Counted from the first letter of the stretch, positions 36,726 to 45,254 are shown. The stretch is 64,000 bases of DNA from Mongoliibacter ruber (GCF_003003005.1 NZ_PVTR01000007.1:62001-126000), one strand, 5' to 3'. Numbers and translations: made by a program. Notes: a model not told the origin generated them from the letters alone.

Positions 36726-37832
36726 TCAAATACCTTTGGTAAACTCACCGGTAATAAAATCAACTACTTTCACCAAGTCATTGGTTTCTTCGAAGATTTT
36801 TTTCTGTTTGTCAGCTCCTGTTCCTTCTGCCAATATCTTGTGGATGAAATTGATTTCTCCGCGGCTCCCCAATTCATCTACTACATCATCGACAAAATCC
36901 AATAACTCCAACATGAGGTCTTTATATTCAACTTCTTTTTTCTGACCAAAGTCTATCATCATTCCCTCAGTACCGTATCGAGCAGCTCTGAATTTATTTT
37001 CCCTGATAAGAGCTATCCGGTAGACATTGAAACTCGTATTCATCATGTGCATTTTGTAGAGCTTGGCTACAACTGCCTGAATCAAGGCCACTATACACAT
37101 GGTTTCATCTACTGTCAGACACATGTCACAGATCCTGAATTCGATAGTAGAGAAAAACGGGTGCATCCTTAAATCCCACCAGATTTTCTTTGGATTGTCT
37201 ATGCAGTTGGTTTTGACTAGGGTCTCAAGGAAATTATCATAAGATTGTACAGAGTCGAAATACTCAGGTAGGCCTGTCCTGGGGAATTTGGCAAATATAT
37301 GAGCTCTATATGCTTTAAATCCCGTGTCCCTACCTTCCCAAAAAGGTGAGTTTGTTGACAATGCATAAATATGAGGCAAGAAATAGCAGGCCTGATTCAT
37401 GATGTGCAGCGCCACTTCCCGGTTTTCTATGCCGACATGCACATGAAGGCCAAAAATCAAATTTGATCGAGCCGTATCCTGAAGTTCCTTGATGATATTA
37501 TCATACCGAGGATCGTCGGTGATTGGCTGCTCTTGCCATTTGGAAAAAGGATGGGTTCCCGCAGCTCCCACGATGAGGTTTTGATCTCCGGCAAGGTCCA
37601 AAATTTTTCTTCTTAGAAAAGAAACTTCTTTTCTGGCATCTTCTACATTTTGACAGATGTTGGTACCTACTTCTACTACAGATTGATGCATCTCAGCTTT
37701 TACCTGTTCCCTGAGAATGATTTTGGCTCCATCTACTATTTTGGACATGTGGGAGCGCAAGTCTCGGGTCTTAGGATCTATAATCTGGTACTCTTCTTCT
37801 ACACCAAGGGTGAAAACAGGAAGTTTTTTCAT
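36726..37832 (-). CDS. GCS2/YbdK-type carboxylate-amine ligase
   Basis: 368 residues, normal for the family. Catalytic landmarks of GCS2 proteins are GVEEEYQIID (10-19) with the metal-binding glutamates, EMHQSVVEVGT (47-57), the H-x-H pair in FGLHVHVG (H130, H132), and STIEFRICDM (228-237) with E231, R233 and D236. Family members join the gamma-carboxylate of glutamate (or another carboxylate) to an amine using ATP, as in glutathione synthesis. The amine here is unknown. It starts 1 bp after the upstream ATP-grasp gene, so the two are tightly coupled. Confidence 0.92.
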   Translation of the reverse strand: MKKLPVFTLGVEEEYQIIDPKTRDLRSHMSKIVDGAKIILREQVKAEMHQSVVEVGTNICQNVEDARKEVSFLRRKILDLAGDQNLIVGAAGTHPFSKWQEQPITDDPRYDNIIKELQDTARSNLIFGLHVHVGIENREVALHIMNQACYFLPHIYALSTNSPFWEGRDTGFKAYRAHIFAKFPRTGLPEYFDSVQSYDNFLETLVKTNCIDNPKKIWWDLRMHPFFSTIEFRICDMCLTVDETMCIVALIQAVVAKLYKMHMMNTSFNVYRIALIRENKFRAARYGTEGMMIDFGQKKEVEYKDLMLELLDFVDDVVDELGSRGEINFIHKILAEGTGADKQKKIFEETNDLVKVVDFITGEFTKGI

Positions 37833-37833
37833 A

Positions 37834-38790
37834 CTAAAATCTTTTAGCCATACTTACAGCATCCTTCATAAATGTTCCCCAGCTCAAATTGATTTTACCG
37901 GGTTTTTGGGCTTTTGCGTAGGCAATTGCCATTTTTGCTGACTCTTCTACCACCCAATCAAAGTTGGCTTGGCCCACAGAATTGATGTCGGCATCTGGTG
38001 CAGGATTGCCAAAATCAATGGCATACGGAATGCCATCTTTCACTGCAAATTCTACAGTATTGAAGTCATACCCCAAACCCTGACAAAGCTTGATTGTGTA
38101 GTCCTTTACAGTCTTCAAGAGTTTTTTGGAAGCTGGAGGCCCATCTATTACATACCTGAGATGGTGCGGGTTCCTAGGTTCATACTGCATGATACGGACC
38201 GCTTTTCCACCAAGGCAATAGACCCTGAAATACTCCTCAAAGACTATTTCCTCTTGAAGCAACATGACCAATTGACCAGTTTCCCTATGTTTGCTGAAAA
38301 ATTCCTCTTTGTTTTCAAGTCTGTAGACATTTTTCCAACCGCCACCTGCATAAGGCTTCATGTAAGCAGGGAAACCTACATATTCAAATATGGCTTCCCA
38401 GTCCAAAGGCATCTTTAAGTTTCTAAAAGACTTGGCTGTCGTGTCGGTTGGATGCTCAGCCGAAGGAAGGATTACAGTGTTTGGAAGTGGTACTCCGAGT
38501 TGGTCTGCAAGAGCATTATTAAAGAATTTGTCATCTGCAGACCACCAAAACGGGTTGTTGATAACAGCTGTGCCTGTCAAGGCGGCATTTTTCAGGTAAG
38601 CGCGGTAAAAAGGTACATCTTGGGAAATCCTGTCTATGATTACTGCGTAATCAGTAAGTTCATTTTGAACCACTTTATCAATCGTAACAGGCTCCGCAAT
38701 GATGCCTTTTTCATTCATTTCGTTTACTCTTTCGACAAAAGCATGGGGGTATGTATCTTCCATGCCAAATAGGATTCCTATCTTTTTCAT
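37834..38790 (-). CDS. RimK/D-Ala-D-Ala-ligase-like ATP-grasp ligase
   Basis: 318 residues. A small N-terminal domain (KKIGILFGMEDTYPHAFVERV) is followed by a canonical ATP-grasp core: K145 in YMKPYAGGGWKNV with its Gly loop, LLQEEI (about 177-182) for nucleotide binding, RVYCLGGKAV, and the metal-binding set E247, D259 and N262 in VEFAVKDGIPYAIDFGN. The enzyme probably forms an amide or peptide bond through an acyl-phosphate. It sits 16 bp after the esterase-like gene and 1 bp before the GCS2 gene. The order ligase-ligase suggests successive bond-forming steps. Confidence 0.93.
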   Translation of the reverse strand: MKKIGILFGMEDTYPHAFVERVNEMNEKGIIAEPVTIDKVVQNELTDYAVIIDRISQDVPFYRAYLKNAALTGTAVINNPFWWSADDKFFNNALADQLGVPLPNTVILPSAEHPTDTTAKSFRNLKMPLDWEAIFEYVGFPAYMKPYAGGGWKNVYRLENKEEFFSKHRETGQLVMLLQEEIVFEEYFRVYCLGGKAVRIMQYEPRNPHHLRYVIDGPPASKKLLKTVKDYTIKLCQGLGYDFNTVEFAVKDGIPYAIDFGNPAPDADINSVGQANFDWVVEESAKMAIAYAKAQKPGKINLSWGTFMKDAVSMAKRF

Positions 38791-38806
38791 AAATGGTTGG
38801 TATTGG

Positions 38807-39520
38807 TTAATTGAATTTTATTCTTGATAAATAGTGTGGAAACATTTCTTTCCAGACGGGCCAGTCATGCTGACGGTCTTTCCTCACGTCCAGCCAATGC
38901 CTGAGGCCTTTTCCTTCGAGGGTATCAGAAAGCTTGATGTTGGCGTCAAAACAGATGTCCCAGTTGGAGGTCCCAAGGACAATATCCATTTTCCATAATT
39001 CCTGATCGTGAAGTCCAGGTAAGTATTCTAAAGGAGAATTGTAGAAAATATCATTGTGGTTGTAGCCATCCATGAAGTTTCTGATTTCGTAAGCTCCTGA
39101 CATTGAAAACATATGGCTGACATATCCAGGGTGTCTGAATGCAAAATTAGCCGCGTGGTACCCACCAAAGCTACAACCTGCCATTGCTACCTTGCCCACA
39201 TTGGTATTCAGTCTTATACGCTCTACCACTTCATGACAAATCATTTTGTCGTAAGCAACATGGTTCTGTATCCTTTGATGCGGGTGAATGTTTTTGTTAT
39301 AAAAGCTATCCCTGTCATTACTTTCCGGACAGAATATTTGAATCAGACCTTGATCTAGGTACCATTTAGCTGACTCTATTAAACCCATATCTTTGTTTTC
39401 ATGAAATGAACCCATAGAGGTTGGGAACAATACTACAGGATAACCTTTATGTCCAAAAACAAGTGTCTGTACATCTCTATTGAGGTAATGTGAATACCAT
39501 TTGAAATATTCTTCCTTCAT
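38807..39520 (-). CDS. Esterase-like alpha/beta hydrolase, first gene of the amidoligase locus
   Basis: 237 residues, no signal peptide. The nucleophile elbow AGCSFGG gives S117 and a late His (H218 in DRQHDWPVW) is the likely catalytic base. The overall pattern (VLFPTSMGSFHENKD; SHMFSMSGAYEI; HWLDVRKDRQHDWPVWKE) resembles the putative esterase/enterochelin-esterase family (PF00756). It may hydrolyse or transfer an ester or amide in the same pathway. It is the 5' gene of the five-gene set; a hairpin lies in its leader (39548-39580). Confidence 0.85.
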   Translation of the reverse strand: MKEEYFKWYSHYLNRDVQTLVFGHKGYPVVLFPTSMGSFHENKDMGLIESAKWYLDQGLIQIFCPESNDRDSFYNKNIHPHQRIQNHVAYDKMICHEVVERIRLNTNVGKVAMAGCSFGGYHAANFAFRHPGYVSHMFSMSGAYEIRNFMDGYNHNDIFYNSPLEYLPGLHDQELWKMDIVLGTSNWDICFDANIKLSDTLEGKGLRHWLDVRKDRQHDWPVWKEMFPHYLSRIKFN

Positions 39521-39827
39521 AAATATTAATTTGTTTAAAAATAAAATCTTTGGTGTACTAGTAGATGGTACTTACCAAAGAGCTATATTTTTTTGTGATA
39601 TATCTGAAGCGTCTCCATTCGAAACGCCGTTTTAGAAAAACTGTTACTGGTCCAAATAAATGATTGATAACAGGTTAAGATGGGTTTGGTATAAAAATCA
39701 CTTTTTACTTTCAGTTAAGTTAAAGAATAAGTTTATGGATTGCAAAAACCTTTTGCCCTTCGTCAAAAATAGTAGTAAGAAATTTTCTGATAATTGGATT
39801 TGACCGATTATTAAAAATATTTAAAGG
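39521..39827. other. Intergenic region upstream of the amidoligase locus
   Basis: About 300 bp with no gene. It contains an imperfect hairpin at 39548-39580 (outer CTTTGG/CCAAAG, inner GTAC/GTAC with small bulges), 28 bp upstream of the esterase start on its transcript side. No clear TAnnTTTG box was found there. Confidence 0.45.
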
Positions 39828-40337
39828 TTATTCAAACCATTCTGAATATTTGGGATAGTTATCAGCAGTTCTCCTTATTACTTCCAACATTTCGGGTCCT
39901 GTATTTTTTATTTTTTTTGCTGGCATACCTGCATAAATGCTGTTGGCCTCTACTATGGTGCCTGCCAGTACAATTGCCCCAGCCGCTATCACTGCCCCAG
40001 AGTGTATGATGGCATTATCCATGATGATTGCACCCATGCCGACCAGTACATTGTCGTGAATGGTGCAACCGTGTACTACTGCATTGTGAGCAATCGAAAC
40101 CCTATCTCCTATATATGTACCTGATTTTTGGTATGTGCCATGTATCACCGCACCATCTTGGATATTGGTTTCATTTCCAATCCTGATTTGGTGAACGTCT
40201 CCTCGGATGACAGCATTGAACCAAACAGTGCATTTATTGCCCATCACTACATCACCTACGATGGTTGCATTCTCAGCAAACCAACATTTTTCTCCAAATT
40301 TAGGATCGAATCCTCTCACGCTCTTTATCAATGCCAT
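39828..40337 (-). CDS. Gamma-class carbonic anhydrase-like hexapeptide protein
   Basis: 169 residues of left-handed beta-helix (repeats such as NATIVGDVVMGNKCTVWFNAVIRG). The metal-binding His set is plausible: H68 or nearby in DGAVIHG, then IAHNAVVHGC (two His, about 88-95). Family relatives include the YrdA/PaaY proteins, some of which are carbonic anhydrases and some not, so activity is uncertain. It ends with a helix (EMLEVIRRTADNYPKYSEWF). Single gene, divergent from yceI-like gene. Confidence 0.88.
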   Translation of the reverse strand: MALIKSVRGFDPKFGEKCWFAENATIVGDVVMGNKCTVWFNAVIRGDVHQIRIGNETNIQDGAVIHGTYQKSGTYIGDRVSIAHNAVVHGCTIHDNVLVGMGAIIMDNAIIHSGAVIAAGAIVLAGTIVEANSIYAGMPAKKIKNTGPEMLEVIRRTADNYPKYSEWFE

Positions 40338-40470
40338 AGGTATGATTTTTTCAATTAAACTCGTCTATTTTTACTCAAAGATATTTTTTTTCTCCAAAGC
40401 ATGAACTTTTTTCAAACTAAATGGTTTTCGTGTACATACATTTAATACCGAAACAAAACATTTTAAAATT

Positions 40471-41193
40471 ATGAAATTATTGCAACAAACAGGTTTGTTC
40501 TTGGCATCAGCCTTAATGATTGTCGCTTGTGGACCAGGTGGAAATACAGTAGAAACTAGGGAAGCAGAAGAAGTTGGAGAAGCTTCAGGTATGACGCTTT
40601 CTGTAGATGCTTCTACCAGCAAAATCAACTGGAGAGGATATAAGCCTTCTGGTCAGCACTATGGTTACATCCCTATGAAAACAGGTGAAGTAATGGTAGA
40701 AGGTGAGTCTTTGACTGGAGCAAAGTTTGTATTTGACATTACTGCTCTTGAAATTGAAGATCTTGAAAAAGGGTCTGAAAATTATGGTAAGCTTAGCGGT
40801 CACTTGCAGTCTGATGATTTCTTTGATGCAGCAAACCATCCGGAAGCTACTTTTGAACTTACTAAAGTAGAACCTTTTTCAGCTGGTGAAATCGAAGACA
40901 ACGATGAGTTTGAAACTGACAACACTCCGAAAAAAGATTCAGAACTTGCTCAAGGCAGCCCAACACATTGGATTTCTGGAAACCTAACAATGAGAGGTAC
41001 AACCAAAAACATTAAGTTCCCTGCTGTAGTAGATGTGAGCAATGGTGGTGTAACTGCAAAAGCTGGTTTTAATATCGACAGAACTAACTGGGGATTGATG
41101 TATGGTGATGAAAGTTCTGCAACTGACAAAGCCAAAGATCAATTTATCTATAACACTGTAAGTGTTGAGTTTGATATCAAAGCAAACCAATAA
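40471..41193 (+). CDS. YceI-family lipoprotein
   Basis: 240 residues. Lipobox IVAC places the lipidated Cys at about residue 20. The lipocalin-like YceI domain starts near 45 (LSVDASTSKINWRGYKPSG), continues with KFVFDITALEIEDLEKGS, FFDAANHPEATFELT, and GNLTMRGTTKNIKFPAVVDV, and ends with KDQFIYNTVSVEFDIKAN. YceI proteins bind isoprenoid-like ligands; the ligand here is unknown. An insert of about 30 polar residues (near 137-160, DNDEFETDNTPKKDS) lies inside the domain. Terminator follows; it is an independent unit. Confidence 0.92.
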   Translation: MKLLQQTGLFLASALMIVACGPGGNTVETREAEEVGEASGMTLSVDASTSKINWRGYKPSGQHYGYIPMKTGEVMVEGESLTGAKFVFDITALEIEDLEKGSENYGKLSGHLQSDDFFDAANHPEATFELTKVEPFSAGEIEDNDEFETDNTPKKDSELAQGSPTHWISGNLTMRGTTKNIKFPAVVDVSNGGVTAKAGFNIDRTNWGLMYGDESSATDKAKDQFIYNTVSVEFDIKANQ

Positions 41194-41214
41194 GATAAAT
41201 TACCAAATAATTGT

Positions 41215-41246
41215 AAAGAGGAAATCATTAGGTTTCCTCTTTTTTT
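41215..41246 (+). terminator. Terminator after the YceI-like gene
   Basis: Perfect 10-bp stem AAAGAGGAAA (41215-41224) / TTTCCTCTTT (41233-41242) with T run. Confidence 0.85.
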
Positions 41247-41258
41247 ATGCCTTTCCAT

Positions 41259-41266
41259 TAATTTTG
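41259..41266 (+). promoter_or_regulatory. -7 box upstream of pabB
   Basis: TAATTTTG matches TAnnTTTG and ends only 4 bases before the ATG at 41271, so the transcript would be nearly leaderless. Confidence 0.4.
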
Positions 41267-41270
41267 TTCC

Positions 41271-42521
41271 ATGGCAAACAATACTGCAAGATGTATTACC
41301 AAACCCAAGGATTGGGAACCAAGATTGCTTGGCTGGCTGGATTTTACTTTTCCGCACTTTAGTTATCATACGGGCAATCACTTCAAATATCCCTACGGGA
41401 CCTTTCCAAATACCGCTTTTGGAGCTTTTTCATCGCTCTCTATGGAAGAAGCAGCTTTACACTACAATACTTCTGACCTTGTGGCCTTGATAGGTTACGA
41501 TTATAAAAACAACATCGAAAGGCTTTCAAGTCAAAATAAAGCTTTGATTGATTTGGAATCAGCTGTTTTTTTTAAACCTGAATTAAGTATTGAAGTAGGG
41601 GATCAACACCTCAATTTCAAAGGCGAAGCTTGTGAAGAATTTATCACTTCATTTCTGAATTTTGAATATAAGGAGGAACCCAATCCCGAGGTAAAAGTAA
41701 AAGGTCTTGATACAGCCGAGAGTTATCAGGATAATGTAAAGAAAATTCAAAATCATATCCGGGAAGGGGATATATATGAGTTAAATTATTGCATAAGTTT
41801 TTCGTTTGAAGAAACACAATGGAATCCTATCAATGGGTTTTTGGACCTGATGCAAAAATCTCCAATGCCTTTTTCCGGTATGTTTAAATCAGGAGGAAAA
41901 TACCTGCTTTCGGCTTCACCGGAGCGTTTTATTAAGAAAATGGGTAAAAAATTAATAGCCCAACCGATAAAAGGTACAATAAAGAGAGGGGCAAGTCCCG
42001 AGGAAGATGAAAGCCTCAAAGAACAATTGCTAGGATCAGAGAAGGAGCGTGCAGAAAACCTGATGATAGTGGACTTGATGCGTAATGATATGTCAAAAAT
42101 CTCAGAGACTGGTTCAGTTCAAGTAGAGGAATTGTTTGGGATTTACTCTTTTCCAAGAGTACATCAGATGATTTCGACAGTATCCTCTCAAATTCAGGAT
42201 AACTTAGGGCTATTGGACCTTATCCATGCCACATTCCCAATGGGTAGCATGACCGGCGCTCCAAAAATCAAATGCATGGAGCTGATAGAATGTTATGAGA
42301 ATTTCAAAAGAGGTTGGTTTTCAGGAAGTTTTGGTTTATTTGAATCAAATGGAGATTTTGACCTGAATGTAGTGATCAGAAGTATCTTATATGATAAAGA
42401 ATCAGGTAAGGGTTATTTTGCAGTGGGTTCTGCCATTACTTACGATGCAGATCCCGCCTACGAGTATAAGGAATGCCTGTTAAAGGCCTCCGCCATTTTA
42501 GAAATTTTGGAAGGTAAATAA
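41271..42521 (+). CDS. pabB: Aminodeoxychorismate synthase component I
   Basis: 416 residues. The chorismate-binding domain has IREGDIYELNYCISFSF, PFSGMFKSGGKYLLSASPERF, AQPIKGTIKRGASPEED and FPMGSMTGAPK. Lys in PIKGT is typical of PabB (anthranilate synthase has Ala), so the product is probably aminodeoxychorismate for folate. No adjacent glutamine amidotransferase (PabA) is seen. dinB follows with no intergenic base (TAA then ATG). Confidence 0.92.
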   Translation: MANNTARCITKPKDWEPRLLGWLDFTFPHFSYHTGNHFKYPYGTFPNTAFGAFSSLSMEEAALHYNTSDLVALIGYDYKNNIERLSSQNKALIDLESAVFFKPELSIEVGDQHLNFKGEACEEFITSFLNFEYKEEPNPEVKVKGLDTAESYQDNVKKIQNHIREGDIYELNYCISFSFEETQWNPINGFLDLMQKSPMPFSGMFKSGGKYLLSASPERFIKKMGKKLIAQPIKGTIKRGASPEEDESLKEQLLGSEKERAENLMIVDLMRNDMSKISETGSVQVEELFGIYSFPRVHQMISTVSSQIQDNLGLLDLIHATFPMGSMTGAPKIKCMELIECYENFKRGWFSGSFGLFESNGDFDLNVVIRSILYDKESGKGYFAVGSAITYDADPAYEYKECLLKASAILEILEGK

Positions 42522-43604
42522 ATGGACAAAATCAGGAAAATCATCCATGTGGATATGGACGCATTTTATGCTTCTGTGGAGCAGATGGATTATCCTGAAC
42601 TAATTGGGAAACCTTTGGCTGTGGGAGGCAATAGAGAGAGGGGAGTAGTGGCAGCCGCTTCGTATGAAGCAAGGAAATATGGTGTGCGCTCTGCAATGTC
42701 TGGAAAAATGGCTGCTCTAAAGTGTCCGCACTTGGTATTTGTAAAGCCAAGGTTTGAGCGGTACAAAGAACTTTCTCAACAAATAAGGGCTATTTTCTTT
42801 GAATTTACCGACCTGGTAGAACCCTTGTCATTGGATGAGGCATTTTTAGATGTCACAGAAAACAAAGTCGGCAATCCATCTGCTACTTTGATAGCCAAAG
42901 AAATCAGAAAAAGGATAAAAGAAGAAGTAGGGTTAAATGCTTCTGCAGGTATTTCATACAATAAATTTTTGGCAAAAACTGCTTCTGATATCAACAAACC
43001 CAATGGTCAGGCAGTAATACTTCCAAAAGATGCAGAAGTGTTTTTGGAAAAACTCCCAATCGAAAGGTTTTTTGGAATAGGTAAGGTTACGGCCGAAAAA
43101 ATGAAATCACTAGGCATACACAATGGGCATGATCTAAAACAGTTTTCCCTACAATTTCTCACGAAGCGATTTGGAAAATCAGGACTCCACTTTTACAATA
43201 TTGTAAGAGGGATTCATTTATCTGAGGTACAACCCAACAGGATACGAAAGTCGCTGAGTGCAGAAAATACATTTTCGCAGGACTTAAAAAAGAAAGAAGA
43301 GTGGTTGCCTGCGCTTTTGGAAATTTTTGAAGAGTTGAAAAGAAGAGTAAAAAAATCAGGTATAAATGGAAGGACCGTTACCCTAAAGATTAAATACCAT
43401 GATTTCACTATTCATACAAGGAGTAAGACCTTTGAACAGTATCCCAATGAAAGTAAAATATGGGACACTGTCATGGAATTGCTTGACCAAGAGGAGTTAA
43501 AAGCTCCTGTTAGACTCTTTGGTCTGGGGCTTTCTAACTTGAACGTTGAGGAGGAGCGATTGCATTTTGGGAAACAACTTTGGCTGGAATTTGAACCGGA
43601 ATGA
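42522..43604 (+). CDS. dinB: DNA polymerase IV (Y-family)
   Basis: 360 residues. The catalytic acids are D11 and D13 in IIHVDMDAFYASVE and D105/E106 in PLSLDEAFLDV. Fingers, thumb and the little-finger domain follow, and the thumb has GIGKVTAEKMKSLGI (HhH). There is no obvious C-terminal beta-clamp motif of the QLxLF type; the end reads GKQLWLEFEPE, which might serve. It performs error-prone bypass synthesis. It begins directly at the pabB stop, an unexpected pairing for an SOS polymerase; no LexA-like box is visible between the genes because they overlap in transcription. Confidence 0.96.
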   Translation: MDKIRKIIHVDMDAFYASVEQMDYPELIGKPLAVGGNRERGVVAAASYEARKYGVRSAMSGKMAALKCPHLVFVKPRFERYKELSQQIRAIFFEFTDLVEPLSLDEAFLDVTENKVGNPSATLIAKEIRKRIKEEVGLNASAGISYNKFLAKTASDINKPNGQAVILPKDAEVFLEKLPIERFFGIGKVTAEKMKSLGIHNGHDLKQFSLQFLTKRFGKSGLHFYNIVRGIHLSEVQPNRIRKSLSAENTFSQDLKKKEEWLPALLEIFEELKRRVKKSGINGRTVTLKIKYHDFTIHTRSKTFEQYPNESKIWDTVMELLDQEELKAPVRLFGLGLSNLNVEEERLHFGKQLWLEFEPE

Positions 43605-43658
43605 CGCTAATCAGTTTTCAATGTAACATTGGTCACAAAATATATAATTAGGTCTGTT

Positions 43659-43666
43659 TACTTTTG
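43659..43666 (+). promoter_or_regulatory. -7 box for a structured leader
   Basis: TACTTTTG matches TAnnTTTG, 228 bp upstream of the hydroxylase start. A -33 element is unclear. Confidence 0.4.
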
Positions 43667-43798
43667 AATTATTAAGGAAGACAAATTGTGATATCGGCCG
43701 TTAGAATTGATTAACAGCCATTATCAGTAATATACTTGATAGGTCTATCCTTTAGTAATATGTTGTAAATAATCCTTTTTAGGGAACTTGATAAAATG

Positions 43799-43816
43799 TT
43801 GCCTGGAGACAGGTGA
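43799..43816 (+). other. GNRA-tetraloop hairpin in the leader
   Basis: TTGCCTG (43799-43805) pairs with CAGGTGA (43810-43816, two wobbles) around a GAGA loop. Confidence 0.5.
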
Positions 43817-43848
43817 CGATTAGTTGTGGTTTATGGGAGTATTGAAAT

Positions 43849-43878
43849 GGGGCAATTGTGTAATTGTCCCTTTTCTTT
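43849..43878 (+). terminator. Terminator-like hairpin just before the hydroxylase start
   Basis: GGGGCAATT (43849-43857) / AATTGTCCC (43862-43870) with one wobble, then TTTTCTTT. The ATG at 43894 follows after 15 bases, so it could act as an attenuator or end a short RNA. Confidence 0.6.
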
Positions 43879-43893
43879 ATAAAAATTTATTGT

Positions 43894-44853
43894 ATGGATT
43901 TTGAAAAATATTTAAAAATCATCTCTGATTCGTACTACGGGTATTTTCATTACCTCGTAAACGAGATGTTCTACCCCTCTTGGCACAACTATTTTTGGTG
44001 GTTGCTGGGAATGTCTATTGCTGTATGGCTATTGGAGATCTTTGTACCTTGGAGGAAAGATCAGGCTATTTTCAGAAAAGACTTCTGGTTGGATGGATTC
44101 TATATGTTTTTCAACTATTTCTTATTTTCCCTGATTGCATACAATGCCATTTCTAATGTAGCTGTAGAAGTCTTTAATGATTTTCTGGGCTTGTTTGGTG
44201 TGGAAAATACAGTTGCCCTACACATTGACACTTGGCCTAGGTGGTCGCAGTTTTTATTGCTGTTTATTTTGGCGGATTTTATTCAATGGAATGTACATGT
44301 AATGCTGCATAGGGTTCCGGCTTTGTGGGAATTTCATAAAGTACATCATTCAGTAGAGCAAATGGGTTTCGCGGCTCACTTGAGGTTCCACTGGATGGAA
44401 ACAATCATCTACAAAACAGTACAATATATTCCTTTGGCCATGATAGGTTTTGGTCTTGAGGATTTCTTTATCGTGCATATTTTCACCACTACGATAGGTC
44501 ATTTGAACCATGCTAACCTGAGACTTACCTATGGTCCTTTGAAATATATTTTGAATAATCCCATCATGCACCTTTGGCACCATGTCAAGGCATTGCCAAA
44601 AGATAGGAAATATGGAGTAAATTACGGTATCACCTTGAGTATTTGGGATTACCTTTTTGGAACCAATTATATCCCAAATGAAGGAAGAGATGAACCTCTT
44701 GGTTTTGATGGTATGGAAGATTTCCCAAAGACTTTTTGGCAGCAGGTAAGCTATCCTTTTGTGAAAGTGAAAAATAGAGATGCCGGAAGTCAAAAAATTG
44801 AAAAATCTCCCGTTAACAATAAAGAATACAGTAATGAAAAAGAAAGCGCCTGA
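43894..44853 (+). CDS. Sterol-desaturase/fatty-acid-hydroxylase-family membrane protein
   Basis: 319 residues. Several membrane segments (near 29-48, 66-89 and 120-140) precede and surround histidine clusters of the di-iron hydroxylase family: HVMLHRVPALWEFHKVHHS (two H-x3-4-H motifs), FHWME, TTIGHLNHANL, and HLWHH. Such enzymes hydroxylate or desaturate lipids. A TTG at 43864 extends the frame by ten residues but lies inside the terminator-like hairpin; the ATG at 43894 is better. The product and lipid target are unknown. The downstream small gene overlaps by 20 bp. Confidence 0.9.
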   Translation: MDFEKYLKIISDSYYGYFHYLVNEMFYPSWHNYFWWLLGMSIAVWLLEIFVPWRKDQAIFRKDFWLDGFYMFFNYFLFSLIAYNAISNVAVEVFNDFLGLFGVENTVALHIDTWPRWSQFLLLFILADFIQWNVHVMLHRVPALWEFHKVHHSVEQMGFAAHLRFHWMETIIYKTVQYIPLAMIGFGLEDFFIVHIFTTTIGHLNHANLRLTYGPLKYILNNPIMHLWHHVKALPKDRKYGVNYGITLSIWDYLFGTNYIPNEGRDEPLGFDGMEDFPKTFWQQVSYPFVKVKNRDAGSQKIEKSPVNNKEYSNEKESA

Positions 44854-45094
44854 TTGGAAATTTATACATTTCTTGTTTTTGTTGTTGGCCTTGGCCCCGT
44901 TTTATCCTGAGCCACATTTGGTAGGAAAAATCCGGTGGATTTTAGGTGGTGCGAATGGTATGGGGGCTTTGGATTGGTTTGACTTTTTGTATCATGGAAT
45001 ACCAGCTGTACTTTTTATTAGGATAGTGATATTAAAAGCCTTAGCTAAATATGCTGAGTATTCTGAAAATCAACAAGGTAAACTTAAGGTTTGA
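44834..45094 (+). CDS. Small membrane protein coupled to the hydroxylase gene
   Basis: 86 residues from the ATG at 44834 (20 bp inside the previous gene); a longer frame from 44780 is less likely. Two hydrophobic segments (about 9-25 and 51-69) flank PEPHLVGKIRWILGGANGMG. The arrangement suggests it accompanies the hydroxylase in the membrane. No family name recognised. Confidence 0.72.
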   Translation: MKKKAPDWKFIHFLFLLLALAPFYPEPHLVGKIRWILGGANGMGALDWFDFLYHGIPAVLFIRIVILKALAKYAEYSENQQGKLKV

Positions 45095-45206
45095 AAATTC
45101 ATCTTACCTCCATCATTTCATAAGTGCTACTGAACAGACTTTCATTCTTTATCACCTCTTGAAGTGATTAGCTGAATTGAATTCAAAAAGCGTATAATTT
45201 CAATTT

Positions 45207-45254
45207 TATCCCGATTCTCTTCGTTCTCGGGATCTACGTTACACTTCGATTTCT
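45207..45254 (-). repeat. 48-bp dispersed element, copy 2 (inverted)
   Basis: Reverse complement of 30261-30308 with one mismatch. It contains the same ATCCCGA/TCGGGAT hairpin and lies in the gap between the small membrane protein and the rhodanese gene. Confidence 0.85.
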
